In this document: positions 36,398-51,305 of the stretch, in pieces
How the letters are laid out: the number at the start of each line of letters is the position of its first letter
Numbering within the stretch: the stretch's first letter is position 1
DNA from: Halocaridina rubra
Lineage: Eukaryota; Arthropoda; Malacostraca; Decapoda; Atyidae
Assembly (NCBI GenBank): GCA_037179515.1
Contig: JAXCGZ010001893.1
Location: forward strand, 1-64,000
Direction of reading: 5' to 3'
Length of the DNA stretch: 64,000 nt
Notes under the pieces: model-generated
Databases searched by the model: none
What the model saw: the letters and a program-made list of their open reading frames with translations, nothing else
Told to the model about the DNA's origin: nothing
Translations under genes and position numbers: made by a program

Positions 36398-37708
36398 GTG
36401 ATTACCTAATTGTGTTTACGGGAAAGAGCCCAAAGCTCATATATTCCCGTCTCCTGATCGGTTCCATTTTGTACTTAGTGACACTTATCATACCTGTCCT
36501 TAAAATTGTGGATTGAGATAGCATTAACTACCTCCTCGCTTAGCCAATTCCAATTATCAACTACTCTTACACTGAAAAAGTATTTCCTTACATCCTGCAA
36601 AGAAGTTTTCTTACGAAGCTTCAAACTATGACCTCTAGTTCTAGAGCCAGCCATATCAAAATATCGATCCCTATCCACTCTGTCATAACCATGAAGGAAT
36701 CTAAAGGCTGTCACCATGTCCCCCCTCAATCTTCTAGCTTCGAGTGATGGTAAGTCTAATTCCCTCAGCCTCTCATCATAGCTGAGATTGCGTATTTCTG
36801 ACACCAGTTTCGTGGCATGTCTTTGAACTTTTTCAAGCTTAGCTATGTGCTTTTTAAAGTGCGGATTCCAATAGGGGGCTGATTATTCAAGTTTTGGCCT
36901 CACATAGATTGCATAAATATTTCTGAATATTTCCTTGTCCATGTGCCAAAAGGCTACCCTTATATTTGATAAGAATGCATATGCTGCCCTTACTAAGACA
37001 TTTATATGTATTTCTGGAGACAAATCTGCCAGTATGTTTACTCCTAGATCTCTCTCATGTTCTATCTCTTGAAGTTGCACTCCAGCCACCGAGTAGTCAA
37101 GCTTGGGCCTTCTTGCACTTGTACCCATTCTCATTACCTTACATTTTGAAGTATTGAATTTCATTAGCCACTTTTCTGACCACTCATGCAGACTATTTAG
37201 ATCTTCCAGAAGTTATCTACCATTGTTCTCGTTTCCTACTTTCTTCACAATCTTTGCATCATCTACAAACATATTCATGAATGAATTTAAAGACTGGTAG
37301 GTCATTTACATATACAAGGAACAAAAGTGGCCCTAAAACTGAGCCCTGTGAAACTCCACTACTAATTCTTTCTGGAAGTCTAGGAATCTGTAATTTGCCC
37401 AGCCCTCTATTTCCTGTAAGATTCGGCTTACCTCATCATAAAATTCTAATAAGTTTGTTTCTGTTGATCTACCTTCTCAGAAGCCATGTTGCCTCACTGA
37501 CAAAAAGTTGAAGGATTCCAAGCGAATAGAGATATGTTTCCTTAGTAGTTTCTCCATAAATTTGCAAACTATGCTAGTCAAGGAAACTGGTCTATAGTTT
37601 AGAGCCGTATCCCTCCTTCCCTTTTTGAATATAGGTATCACATTTGCTTGTTTCCAGCATCTTGGAATCTCCCCTGACTCCAGTGACTTTTTAAAGATGA
37701 TACTTAGT
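36398..37708 (-). pseudogene. L2-a copy 5: RT to 3' end
   Basis: The minus strand starts in the RT at the equivalent of SIIFKKSLESG (37708) and runs through NYRPVSLTS, the QHGF region, the GSVLGPLLFLVYVNDLP region (~37300), AKIVKKV and LDYSVAGVQLQEIEHERDLG (~37080). It ends with LRELDLPSLEARRLRGDMVT and DRYDKCH at 36475. The 3' end is AATTAGGTAATCAC at 36398. Several frameshifts and a short deletion near the DLP block break it. Confidence 0.92.

Positions 37709-41549
<3,841 letters not shown>

Positions 41550-41633
<84 letters not shown>
41550..41633. repeat. (TA)n tract between Tigger-A copies 2 and 3
   Basis: About 84 bp of (TA)n, ending ATATG before the next CAGTG terminus. Confidence 0.95.
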
Positions 41634-41635
<2 letters not shown>

Positions 41636-42722
41636 GTGTTCCCCTGCTGTATCGCGTTTCTTGGTTATCGCGTTTTTTCTGGATAAATTATTATTTAATT
41701 TTATGGGCATACGCAAAAATATTAAAATATTGAAAAAATAAAAATTCTCAGTATTTTTCTTTTTTTATTGAAAAAAAATTTCATTTTTTAATTGATAAAA
41801 ATAATTTATTTCCCAGCCTACGAATAATAAAACAGCAAAAAATAGTAAAAAACATAAATTTAGATATACGTACGTACAGTATAACTCACAGTATTGCATC
41901 ATGCGAAATAGTGTCCAATAGCGTAGAATGTATTGGGGTCGCAGCTACGTGAGCTAGCATATATATTTATACAGTGTATTTCCAGTAGTTTCATGATTTT
42001 ATTGATAAAAAAATGTATTTCTTAGCCTAAGAATAATAAAACAGTAAAAAATACTAAACAGTATTGTACCACGTAAAATACGATACCGGTATCAGTGTTT
42101 CGGAAAACGCAAAGGCTCTCACCTACGTGACCTAGTGAATATTAAAATTTTCAATATTTTATTGATAAAACAAGTATTTCCTAGCCTAAGAATAATAAAG
42201 CAGCAAAAAATAGTAAAAAATATAAATGCAGTAATAACAGTATTGCACCATGAAAAATACAATACCGGTATCACGTTTCGGAAAACGCAAAGGCTCTCAC
42301 CTACGTGACGTAGTGAATATTCAAATTTTCATTATTTTATTGATAAAACAAGTATTTCCTAGCCTAAGAATAATAAAACAGTAAAAAAATAATAAAAAAC
42401 ATAAACTACTAACAGTATTGCACCATGTAAAATACAATACCGCTATCACCATTTTGGAAAACAAAAAGGCTCTCACCTACGTGAGATAGTTCATGGAATG
42501 CTATTGGCTGAATGGTCGGGAGACGACGAATCACAGAATTGTTTTTCAATATGTTTTGTATCATGGGATCTGATTGGCTTTTTCATTGCAGTTTGCTTTT
42601 CCCTCCAATTTCCAATGTGCCGCCTCACTCACTCAGTCTAACTCACGTGTGCGCCGTTCTCGTTGTGCTTATTAATACGTTTTGCTTGTGATTGTGTTTC
42701 CACGCGTAATTTAACCTTTGCA

Positions 42723-44434
42723 ATGCCTCCCAAACATCCTTCACCTTCTAAGGCTTCTGGTAGTCAACCTAAGTGGCAAAGGAAACTGTTAACCATTGTA
42801 GATAAAGTGAAACTCTTAGATATGTTGAAAGAAGGAAAAAGGTTTGTGGATGTCGGCCGCTGTTTTGGCCTCAATGAATCTACTGTGTGCTACGTCAAAA
42901 AGGACGAGGCAAAGATCAGGAAAACAGCGAGCATTTCATTTGATAAATCAGTGAAGAGGGTCGTAACATCCCGCAATAAGGCAGTAGTGAAGATGGAAGC
43001 TGCTTTGGCCCTGTGGATTGCTGATTGCAGAAAGAAAAACATCAGCTTACACACCAGTATCATACAAACAAAAGCGAAGAAGCTGTACGAGACATTCGCT
43101 GCAAATGAACCCGATGACGACAGTGGTGACCGTGGAAAGGAGGGGAGAGAAGAAGATATCGACGACCCACAACCAGGACCCTCCAGCAATTCTCCATCGA
43201 GGATACAACCGTTCGTTGCTAGCAATGGATGGGTCTTCAAATTTCAAAAAAGCCATGGCCTAAAAAGCATTTCAGTGCATGGCGAGGCTGCCTCTGCAGA
43301 TACAGCTGCCGCAGAAAATTAGGTCAAGAATGACTTCAAGAAAATTATTGCCGAAGGGGAATATGTTCCTGAGCAAGTCTTCAACATGGATGAGACTGGC
43401 TTATTTTGGAAGAGAATACCATCTCGCACTTTTCTGTTTATGGACGAAGTTGAAGCCTCGGGATTTAAAGAGCACAAAGATCGCGTTACCCTCATTATGT
43501 GTGGGAATGCTGCGGGCTTCATGTTAAAGCCCGGGCTTATCTACAAGTCAAAGAACCCTAGGGCTTTGAAGAACAATAATAAGAATCTGCTGCCAGTGTA
43601 TTGGATGCATAACCCTAAGGCATGGATCACGAAAAGCCTCTCATCGGACTGGTTTCACCAATGCTTTATCCCTCAGGTAAAATTTATCTTGCGGAAAAAG
43701 GCCTTGAATTTAAAGTCCTACTTTTGATGGATAATTTTGGTGGCCACGCAACCAATCTCCAATATGACGGTTTTCAAGTTGAGTTCCTGCCACCGAATAC
43801 GACGTCACTGATTCAGCCTATGGATCAAGGCGTTATTCGTGCGTTCAAGGCCCTATACACACGAAATTCCCTGGCGAACGTAGTTGATTCCATGGATTCA
43901 GACAAAGACTTCTCATTGAAGACTTACTGGCGTAATTACACGATTGCCACATGCCTAAAAAATATTCAGAAAGCAATCAAAGAGATGAAGTCGGTCACAA
44001 TCAATGCCAGCTGGAAGAAATTGTGGCCCGAAGTCATCCACGACTACAAGGGCTTTGCTCCTGATGAAGTGCAGAAGTAGGCAGTTGCGAAAGCTGTGAA
44101 GTTGGCTGCATTGCTAGGAGGAGAAGGCTTTAAAGATATGACTCCCAAAGATGTGAATGAACTGATTGACTGCCACTCGCAGCCTTTGACTGATGAAGAC
44201 TTGGATGAAATGACGAAATCAGCGAGCGAAGAAGAGGAAGAACTTGAGGAAACGCACGAAGAAATTGAAGAACCTGGCCTTACACTCGAATGTTTGGCAG
44301 CCATGTATGAACATTTTAAAGCACTCCAACAACTCTCGCAGGACTATGACGATAATATGGTTTGTTCGGTGACCTTCTGTAATTTACTCGATGATGCCAT
44401 GATTCCTTACCATACCATCTTCCAACAAATGTAG
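42723..44434 (+). pseudogene. Tigger-A transposase (CENP-B HTH plus DDE), lightly broken
   Basis: It cuts and pastes the element at TA sites. N-terminal HTH: KVKLLDMLKEGKRFVDVGRC and FGLNESTVCYVKKDE. Second HTH: SNGWVFKFQKSHGLKSISVH with GEAASADTA. DDE core: FNMDETGLFWKRIPSRTF (first D, codon 43389), LLLMDNFGGHATN (second D, 43730), TSLIQPMDQGVIRAF (third D, 43823). The last two are separated by 30 residues, the DD30D spacing of pogo/Tigger. An acidic tail (SASEEEEELEETHEEIEE) follows and the gene ends at 44434. Breaks: TAG at 43320-43322, a one-base frame change at ~43675 next to FHQCFIPQV, and TAG at 44078-44080. ATG 42723 is shared by all four copies. Confidence 0.93.
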
Positions 44435-44592
44435 AAACAGTGACAGCAACTCCCCATTACTATGTTTTTCTCCCCCAAAAAGCAGCCGTAAAGCTTTTAT
44501 TGGCTGCGAAATAATTTCCTCCGGCGTCACGAAAGATGATCATCACCTCATTCACGGTAAGTTTACCTATCTCGTACATATATATGTCATGT

Positions 44593-45367
44593 CATCATCA
44601 CCTCATTCAACGCAATTTTATCTATCACTTTCATAAAAATTTACGTTGCTTGCTGTTATTTATAATGTAAAGGGTGTTTTTTTTAACAGTGCAGGGAGGG
44701 TTTATACAGTATGTAAACGTAAAAATAATTGTAAAATACCTATGTATGTTACGTCATCATCACCTCATTCACGGTAATTTATTTCTATCACTTTCATAAA
44801 AATTTACGTTGCTTGCTGTTATTTATAATGTAAAGGGTGTTTTTTGTAATAGTGCAGGGAGGGTTTATACAGTACGTAAACGTAAAAATAATTGTAAAAT
44901 TCCTATGTATGTCACGTCATCATCACATTCACAGTAAGTTTTCCTATCACCTTCATAAAAATTTACGTTGCTTGCTGTTATTTATAATGTAAAGTGTGTT
45001 TTTTTAACACTGCATTGAGGGTTTATAGAGTACGTAAACGTAAAAATAATTGTAAAATTCCTATGTATGTCACGTCATCATCACATTCACAGTAAGTTTA
45101 CCTATCACTTTCATAAAAATCTTCGTTTCTTCCTGTTATTTATAATGTAAAGGGTGTTTTTTTAACAGTGCTAGGAGGGTTTATACAGTATGTAAGAGTA
45201 AAAATAATTGTAAATGAGTATGTCATGTAATTACCACTTCATTCACTGTAATTTTATCTATCACTTTCATATAAATTTACGTTGCATGCTGTTATTTATG
45301 AAGTAAACGGTGGTATGTTAACAGTACAGGGAGGGTTTATACAGTGTAAACGTAAAAATAATTAAAA
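44593..45367. repeat. ~160 bp tandem repeat with GTAAGT and TTTTTTTAACAG motifs
   Basis: Unit markers CATCATCACCTCATTCA-like lie at 44593, 44755, 44918 and 45076, with a weak one at 45225 (spacings 162, 163, 158 and ~150). A related half unit precedes at 44538. Units carry a donor-like CACGGTAAGTTTACC or CACAGTAAGTTTACC and, ~90 bp on, acceptor-like TTTTTTTAACAG followed by TGCAGGGAGGGTTTATACAG. Confidence 0.9.
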
Positions 45368-45464
45368 TATCTATGTACAGGACATATAGGCTGATCCTAC
45401 TCCGCGGTTTTCCTGTCTCGCGCCGGGTCCCGGAACCGAACTGCCGCAATAAGGGGGGGGAACA

Positions 45465-45586
<122 letters not shown>

Positions 45587-47186
45587 CAGTGATCCATCAC
45601 TGTATCACGTTTCTTGGCTTGCGATTTCACTGTACCGCGATTTTCTTTGGCAAATTTTTTTATTTTTATTGGCATATGCAAAAATATTAAAATAATAAAA
45701 AAATAAAAATTTTCAGTATTTTCATTTTTTTATTGAAAAAAAAACATATTTCATTATCTAATTGATAAAAAAAATTTATTTCCCAGCCTACGAATAATAA
45801 AACAGTAAAAAATAGTAAAAAACATAAATTTAGATATACAGTATAGCTCACAGTATTGCATCATGTGAAATAGTGTCCAATAGCGTACAATGTATTGGGG
45901 TCGCATCTACGTGAGCTAGCATATATATTAAAATTTCCAGTAGTTTCATGATTTTATTGATAAAAAAACGTATTTCTTAGCCTAAGAATAATAAAAGAGT
46001 AAAAAATAGTAAAAAACATAAATACTAACAGTATTGCACCATGTAAAATACGATACCGGTATCAGCATTTCGGAAAATGAAAAGGGTCGAATCTACGTAA
46101 GATATTACATATTGAAATTTTTATTATTTTATTGATAAAACAAGTATTTCCTAGCCTAAGAGCAATAAAACAGTAAAAAATAGTAAAAAACATAAATTTA
46201 GATATATAACTCCCAGTATTGAATAGTAAAAAACATAAATTTTGATATATAACTCACAGTATTGCATCATGTGAAATAGTGTCCGATAGCGTACAATGTA
46301 TTGGGGTCGCACCTACGTGAGCTAGCATATATATTAAAATTTCCAGTAGTTTCATGATTTTATTGATAAAAAAACGTATTTCTTAGCCTAAGAATAATAA
46401 AACAGTAAAAATATAGTAAAAAACATAAATACTAACAGCATTACAGCATGTAAAATACGATACCGCTATCAGTGTTTCGGACAAAGGCTTGCACCATCTT
46501 CCATTGTCTCGCCTCACTCGTTCCGTCTAACTCACGTGTGTGCTGTTTACGTTGTGCTTATTAATACGTTTTGCTTGTGATTTTTTTATTCGCATATTTT
46601 AACCTTTGCAATGCCTCCCAAGCATCCTTCGTCTTCTAAGGCTTCTTGTAGTGAGCCTAAGCGGCAAAGGAAAATGTTAACCATAACAGATAAGGTGAAA
46701 CTCTTAGATATGATGAAAGAAGGAAAAAGGTTTACGAATGTCGGCCGTTATTTTGGCCTCAATGATTAACAGCTGTAAAGCTGTTATTGGCTGCGGAATA
46801 ATTTCCTCTGGCGTCTACAAACTCATTACCACCTCATTCACGGTAAGTTTAACTATCACGTACCTATAAATTTACGTTGCATGCTGTTATTTATAAAGTA
46901 AAGGGTGTTTTTTTAACAGTGCAGGGAGGGTTTATACAGTAAACGTAAAAATAATTGTAAAATACCTATGTACATGAGTATGTCTTATAAACTTATGCTT
47001 GCATGGTGTTATTTATGAAGTAAAGGGTGGTTTATTAATAGTAGAGGGAGGGTTTTTACAGTTTATACAGTGTAAATGCAAAAATAAATTAAAATATCCA
47101 TGTACATATAGGCTGATCCTACTCCCCGATTTTCCTGTCTCGCTCCGGGTCCCGGAACCGAACCTTCGCGATAATAAAAGGAACAC

Positions 47187-47188
<2 letters not shown>
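45587..47188 (+). mobile_element. Tigger-A copy 4, deletion derivative
   Basis: The left end is CAGTGATCCATCACTGTATC and the right end GATAATAAAAGGAACACAT, decayed from AACACTG. The same subterminal units and orientation recur. The internal deletion keeps 52 transposase codons, then joins a segment just downstream of the transposase stop (CTGTTATTGGCTGCGGAATA), so its junction differs from copies 1 and 2. Confidence 0.88.
46611..46769 (+). pseudogene. Tigger-A transposase stub, copy 4
   Basis: MPPKHPSSSKASCSEPKRQR to RFTNVGRYFGLND, then a stop. It retains the first helix-turn-helix only. Confidence 0.85.

Positions 47189-47262
<74 letters not shown>
47189..47262. repeat. (TA)n tract, end of the Tigger-A array
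   Basis: About 74 bp of (TA)n, followed by a (TTC)n-like run at 47269-47281. Confidence 0.95.
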
Positions 47263-47263
<1 letters not shown>

Positions 47264-47264
47264 T

Positions 47265-48175
47265 GTATTCTTCTTCTTCTTCGTCTACCACTTTTCTCAC
47301 TTTTATGTGGGGTCGATGTTTCTGGCTAGTGTTCTCCATATGTTCCTGTCCCATACCTCATTACCCAACAAACCTTTTGATCTATGGTTGTCATTGATGC
47401 AATCAATCCACCTATGCTTTGGTCTCTCCCCCTCCCTCTCTTACCCTGTGTATCCATTTCCATCACCCTCCTCCCAACATAATGTTGATCCCTCCTAACG
47501 ACATGACCATACCATCCTAGTCTACTTTCTTGTATCTTATCTGATATTTCTCTAACTTTTGAGGTACATGTACCTCTGATTACCTCGTGTCTGATCTTAT
47601 CGCTTCTTGTCGCCCCACATATCCATCTCAATATCCTCATCTCTGCCACATCCATTTTTTCTCTTGTGTCTTCTTCTATTCTCCTGTTGCACAGCACCCC
47701 AGACCCTCTCTTCCATTTCTTCCATCCCGCTTGTATTCTGTGGATTATTTCTGACTCTAGGTCACCATCGTCTGCTACTGTTGATCCGAAATACTTGAAC
47801 TTTTCAACTCTTTTCACACATCCCCCTGCAAATTGACTTCCCCATCCTCATCATCTCTCAACCTCAAGTACTCTGTCTTCTTCCTGCTGATTCTCAGTCC
47901 TCTATCCTCCATTACTCTTCTCCACTCCTCAGGCTTCTCCTCCACTACCTCTTGTCAGTTGCTACACAGTATGATGTCTTCTGCAAAAAGCATACACCAT
48001 GGTGACTAATCTCTAATACCCTGGGTTACTACATCCATGACCAGATCAAATAGATATTTGCTCAAAGCAGACCCTTGATGCAGACCAACATTTACTGAGG
48101 GACTTTTCGTCCAGCCCATACTGCTATTAACATTTGCCTCTACCCTCTCATACATATCTTGGCTACACTGAATAT
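47265..48175 (-). pseudogene. RTE-like RT remnant
   Basis: The minus strand reads VNVGLHQGSALSKYLFDLVM (~48090), MLFAEDIILCSN at ~47990 (FAED in place of FADD), RISRKKTEYLRLRDDEDGEV, VEKFKYFGSTVADDGDLESE, IHRIQAGWKKWKRGSGVLCN, then MDVAEMRILRWICGATRSDK and LGWYGHVVRRDQHYVGRRVM. This order and the ILRW and WYGHV blocks are typical of RTE-group ORF2. The segment usually found between GVLCN and MDVAEM is missing, so there is an internal deletion. Stops and frame changes occur near 47830, 47965 and 48010. Confidence 0.85.
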
Positions 48176-48431
48176 TCTTGGATGTTCATTACACATCTTT
48201 TATAATCACTTCACACCTGACAGGTCATTACACTCTCCATCTCTGTTTCTCTTTACTTTATGTTTTCTTCGTGCCCAGGCCCAATAAAGGCTGTTTTATT
48301 TTATTATATTTTAGCCCGTCCTGGTGTCACAATCATTTAAAAAAAAAGGATTTTTATTTTTGCTCGCCAAAAAAAAAAAACGCAATTCACTGAATTCGCT
48401 GTAGGGGAATCAATATAGGGAGGGATTACTG
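48176..48431. mobile_element. Half of a Tigger-type fold-back element
   Basis: The sequence GTTCATTACACATCTTTTAT to CCCGTCCTGGTGTCACAATC matches one arm of the fold-back at 22195-22320. It ends with A-rich sequence, CGCAATTCACTGAATTCGCT and GAGGGATTACTG followed by TA, a Tigger-type terminus. The left half is missing; it abuts the RTE-like remnant. Confidence 0.7.
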
Positions 48432-48433
48432 TA

Positions 48434-49850
48434 CTAATACTATGTATTCTTCTACTTTAGCCATAACCCAAGTTGCTATCTTTAATAATAAGACACAGAA
48501 GAGTTTAGTGACACATTGTTTCTTTGATCCTGGATCACAATTGTCCTTTATTAGATCCAAGCTAGCGAAGCAGTTGCAGTTAGATATTGTAGAGAGATGT
48601 CGACTAGCTTTAAAGGGTTGTTGTTCAATCCCCACAGAAGGTAATTTTCCTATTGTTATGCCTCTAGTCTTTTGGGGGAATAGGGTGAAGAAAGTGCAGG
48701 TAGCAGTGGTTGAACAATTACCTGACAAGATTACTTCACCTCTTAATTGCTAGAGTTCATAGATTCCTTCGAGCAAAAGGCACTGAAAATTGTGAAGAAA
48801 TTACTTCAGATGTCATCTCAGACATTGATCTCATGATTGGATGTGACTTTTTGGGGGATTATTAGTGGAATGGTGAAGCAGGATAGCATTAACATGTTTC
48901 AAACACCTTGTGGTTACATTCTTTTTGATAAAATACCACCTAATTTTTGTTGATAATTCAAAATCTTAATGTCAGGCCACTGTTCTAATTTGCAGGCTGA
49001 CTGTGAATGATTCCCTTGTTGCTATCATGGATATCATTGAGGAGAACATTGAACCTGTTCATAAGTTATGAGAACTTGAATGTATAGGTATTGACCCAAC
49101 GGTGCCTGCTATTGAAGATGAGTTTGCATATAAGAGGTATGTTGATAGTGTGGAGTACAGGGATCATCAGTATTTTGTGAGACTTCTCTGGAAAAGGAAT
49201 TCCCCGCTCTTACCTAGTAACTATTGAATGGTGTTAGGTCAAGCGCATTTATTGTGGAATAGTTTAGCTAAGGTTCCTGGACACTTGGATGAATATCACA
49301 AAGTTAATCAGAAACAGTTGGAACAGAAATTTGTTGAAAAGGCTCCAGATGCTGTAGCCAGCCAAAGAATACATTATATTCCTCATCATGGCATGCTCAA
49401 AGATTCAGTCTTGACGCCCCTGCATATATTCAATTATTGCAGCATCAGAGCAAGCAAAGGTAGTCCTTCCTTAAATGAATGTTTGATTAAAATTCCTTCT
49501 TTGACAGAGAAGTTGGGTGATATGTTGTTGAAGTTTAGAACTAATGAATTTGCTCTCAGTGCAGATGTAAGCAAAGCCTTTCTGAGGGTAGGATTACAGC
49601 ATATTGATTGTGATTTTGTTAGATTTTTGTGGTTTAAGGACCCACATAATCCTGATGCTCGCCAGTGTGCTATATGGTAGTACTTCATCGCCATTTTTGT
49701 TGATGTCGATAGTGGATTATCATTTACAGAGGTCAGATAGTCCATTTAAGGATCTGATATCAAAAAAATTTTATGTAGACAATCTTCAGGGGACAATGAA
49801 CAAATATGTAAAGTCAATATGCCGCTATGAAATTGAGTAACCAATAATGC
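48434..49850 (+). pseudogene. BEL-c protease and reverse transcriptase remnant
   Basis: Protease: LVTHCFFDPGSQLSFIRSKL, with DPG where DTG or DSG is usual, then LMIGCDFLGDY. Pre-RT: VDSVEYRDHQYFVRLLWKRN. RT: KDSVLTPLHIFNYCSIRASK, SPSLNECLIKIPSLTEKLGD, LSADVSKAFLRVGLQHIDCD, FVRFLWFKDPHNPD, a frame change, SVLYGSTSSPFLLMSIVDYH, and SKKFYVDNLQGTM with the FYVDN catalytic box. It breaks off at ~49840. Stops at 48751, 48862, 49069 and 49225 and a frame change at ~49675. It may be the downstream part of the element whose gag lies at 32028. Confidence 0.85.
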
Positions 49851-50189
49851 ACAGCTCAGAAGTAAGATGGAAAATGAGGATCTTAATTTACTTTTCCATC
49901 GCAATCTTCAGTTCTAATCCCCCAAATCTGACACTTCTTCAGCGCTGATATAAAAGGGAATGGGTAGAGAATTGACGTTTTGTATTTAAATATTTTTTAT
50001 ATATTACTAATTTTCTATCTTGTTACCAACCCAGTCTCCCAATGTCCAAAGATCTCACCTATTATTGATGGATGAGGGAAGTGAACATATCGCAGACACT
50101 AGTAATTTCAGGAAGGAATACGTTGAAAACGCATTGAAAACCACTGGAAAACCGTAATGTCAGTTATTAAGTCATCGAGATATTTCAAT
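49851..50189. other. Unassigned target region of BEL-a
   Basis: No gene seen. It may hold further decayed BEL-c, but I see no motif. It ends with GTGGC, the target duplicated by BEL-a. Confidence 0.4.
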
Positions 50190-50194
50190 GTGGC

Positions 50195-51104
50195 TGTGGT
50201 GACTAATCCCAGAATGCCTGCTTTCACCTGGTCAATGAATAGTCTACTCTCAGTTTTTTGCAGGCTACCGTACACAAAAATGTTTACTCCACCAACTTCA
50301 AATAAAGTTGGGCTAAAACTTACTGGCTTATATTTAAATATAAGACAAACTGTACGGTACTAAAGGGGAAGGGCATGAGTTACGTTTGCTTAATAGTTAG
50401 TGGAGAACTCTCACTGGTTAATAACACAAATACACTAAATAATATTAACTGAACACTGCATAAATCCAGGCTTAAATGAAAGACTCATCGATAAAATATA
50501 AAAAATATATTGGAAAAAGTTAATATTATAATGGAGCAATATTTCAGCCCAAAAGAAAAGGTTAAATTTTACAAAAATAACAAAGTTATAGCTCCAGGCA
50601 CGACTGCTGGACACATCAAAATAAACAACACTTAATATCAACAAAAATAATTGTTCAAAATCCAAAAACTTTATGCAGTATTAAAAGAGAGTCACTGCTT
50701 GACAAATTCGACAGCACTAGTCCAAGGGGCGAAATGGGAGGCTCATAAATTTACACGAATTTTACGAGTCTCTAACAATAGGTCATCACCTGATGCTGTC
50801 ATCAGAGAGAGTCCTCGTCCGTTCTGTAAACAAAGCAGCCGAGCATCACATTCTAAAATAAAAGGATACATTTTTATCATATTTTACATTATTAAGGATT
50901 TCCTAAGATTTAGATTAGCTTTACAAACGAATTCCAATTATTCATGAGAAAATAATGAATTTAATGACAAAATAAATGATAGTTATAATATAGTCTCTCA
51001 ATGAATATATTCATGTAAGCTGATGTAATGCTAATTATGGTATTACAATAAAACACACACAAGGTATAACTAATGAAACTGTGTGTGATAGACAGATCAC
51101 CACA
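50195..51104 (-). repeat. BEL-a 3' LTR
   Basis: 910 bp with ends TGTGGTGACT and GATCACCACA on the plus strand. A 4 bp GACA at ~51091-51094 is absent from the partner LTR but present in the copy at 870. Confidence 0.95.
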
Positions 51105-51124
51105 CTCTCCCCCCAAAATGGGTA
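51105..51124 (-). other. BEL-a polypurine tract
   Basis: On the minus strand CCCATTTTGGGGGGAGAG directly precedes the 3' LTR start TGTGGTGATC. Confidence 0.88.
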
Positions 51125-51305
51125 GGAAGCTAAATAAATCACATGTACAAACATAATAAAGTGTAGAACAAAAACAGAAAATTTAAAGGCATCATTTACA
51201 ACCTATCCTCTGCAATTAGATCTCTACGCAGCTTTTCAGCTCGACAAGCTGCTTGACGTCTAGGTCTTGGTGGTGCACTAGGTACAACTGGAGGATTGAG
51301 TGGAT

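Noticed and set aside
44538..45367. CRISPR-like array of regularly spaced repeats
   Set aside because: The whole ~160 bp unit is repeated with no unique spacers, it lies within a transposon, and the sequence is eukaryotic.
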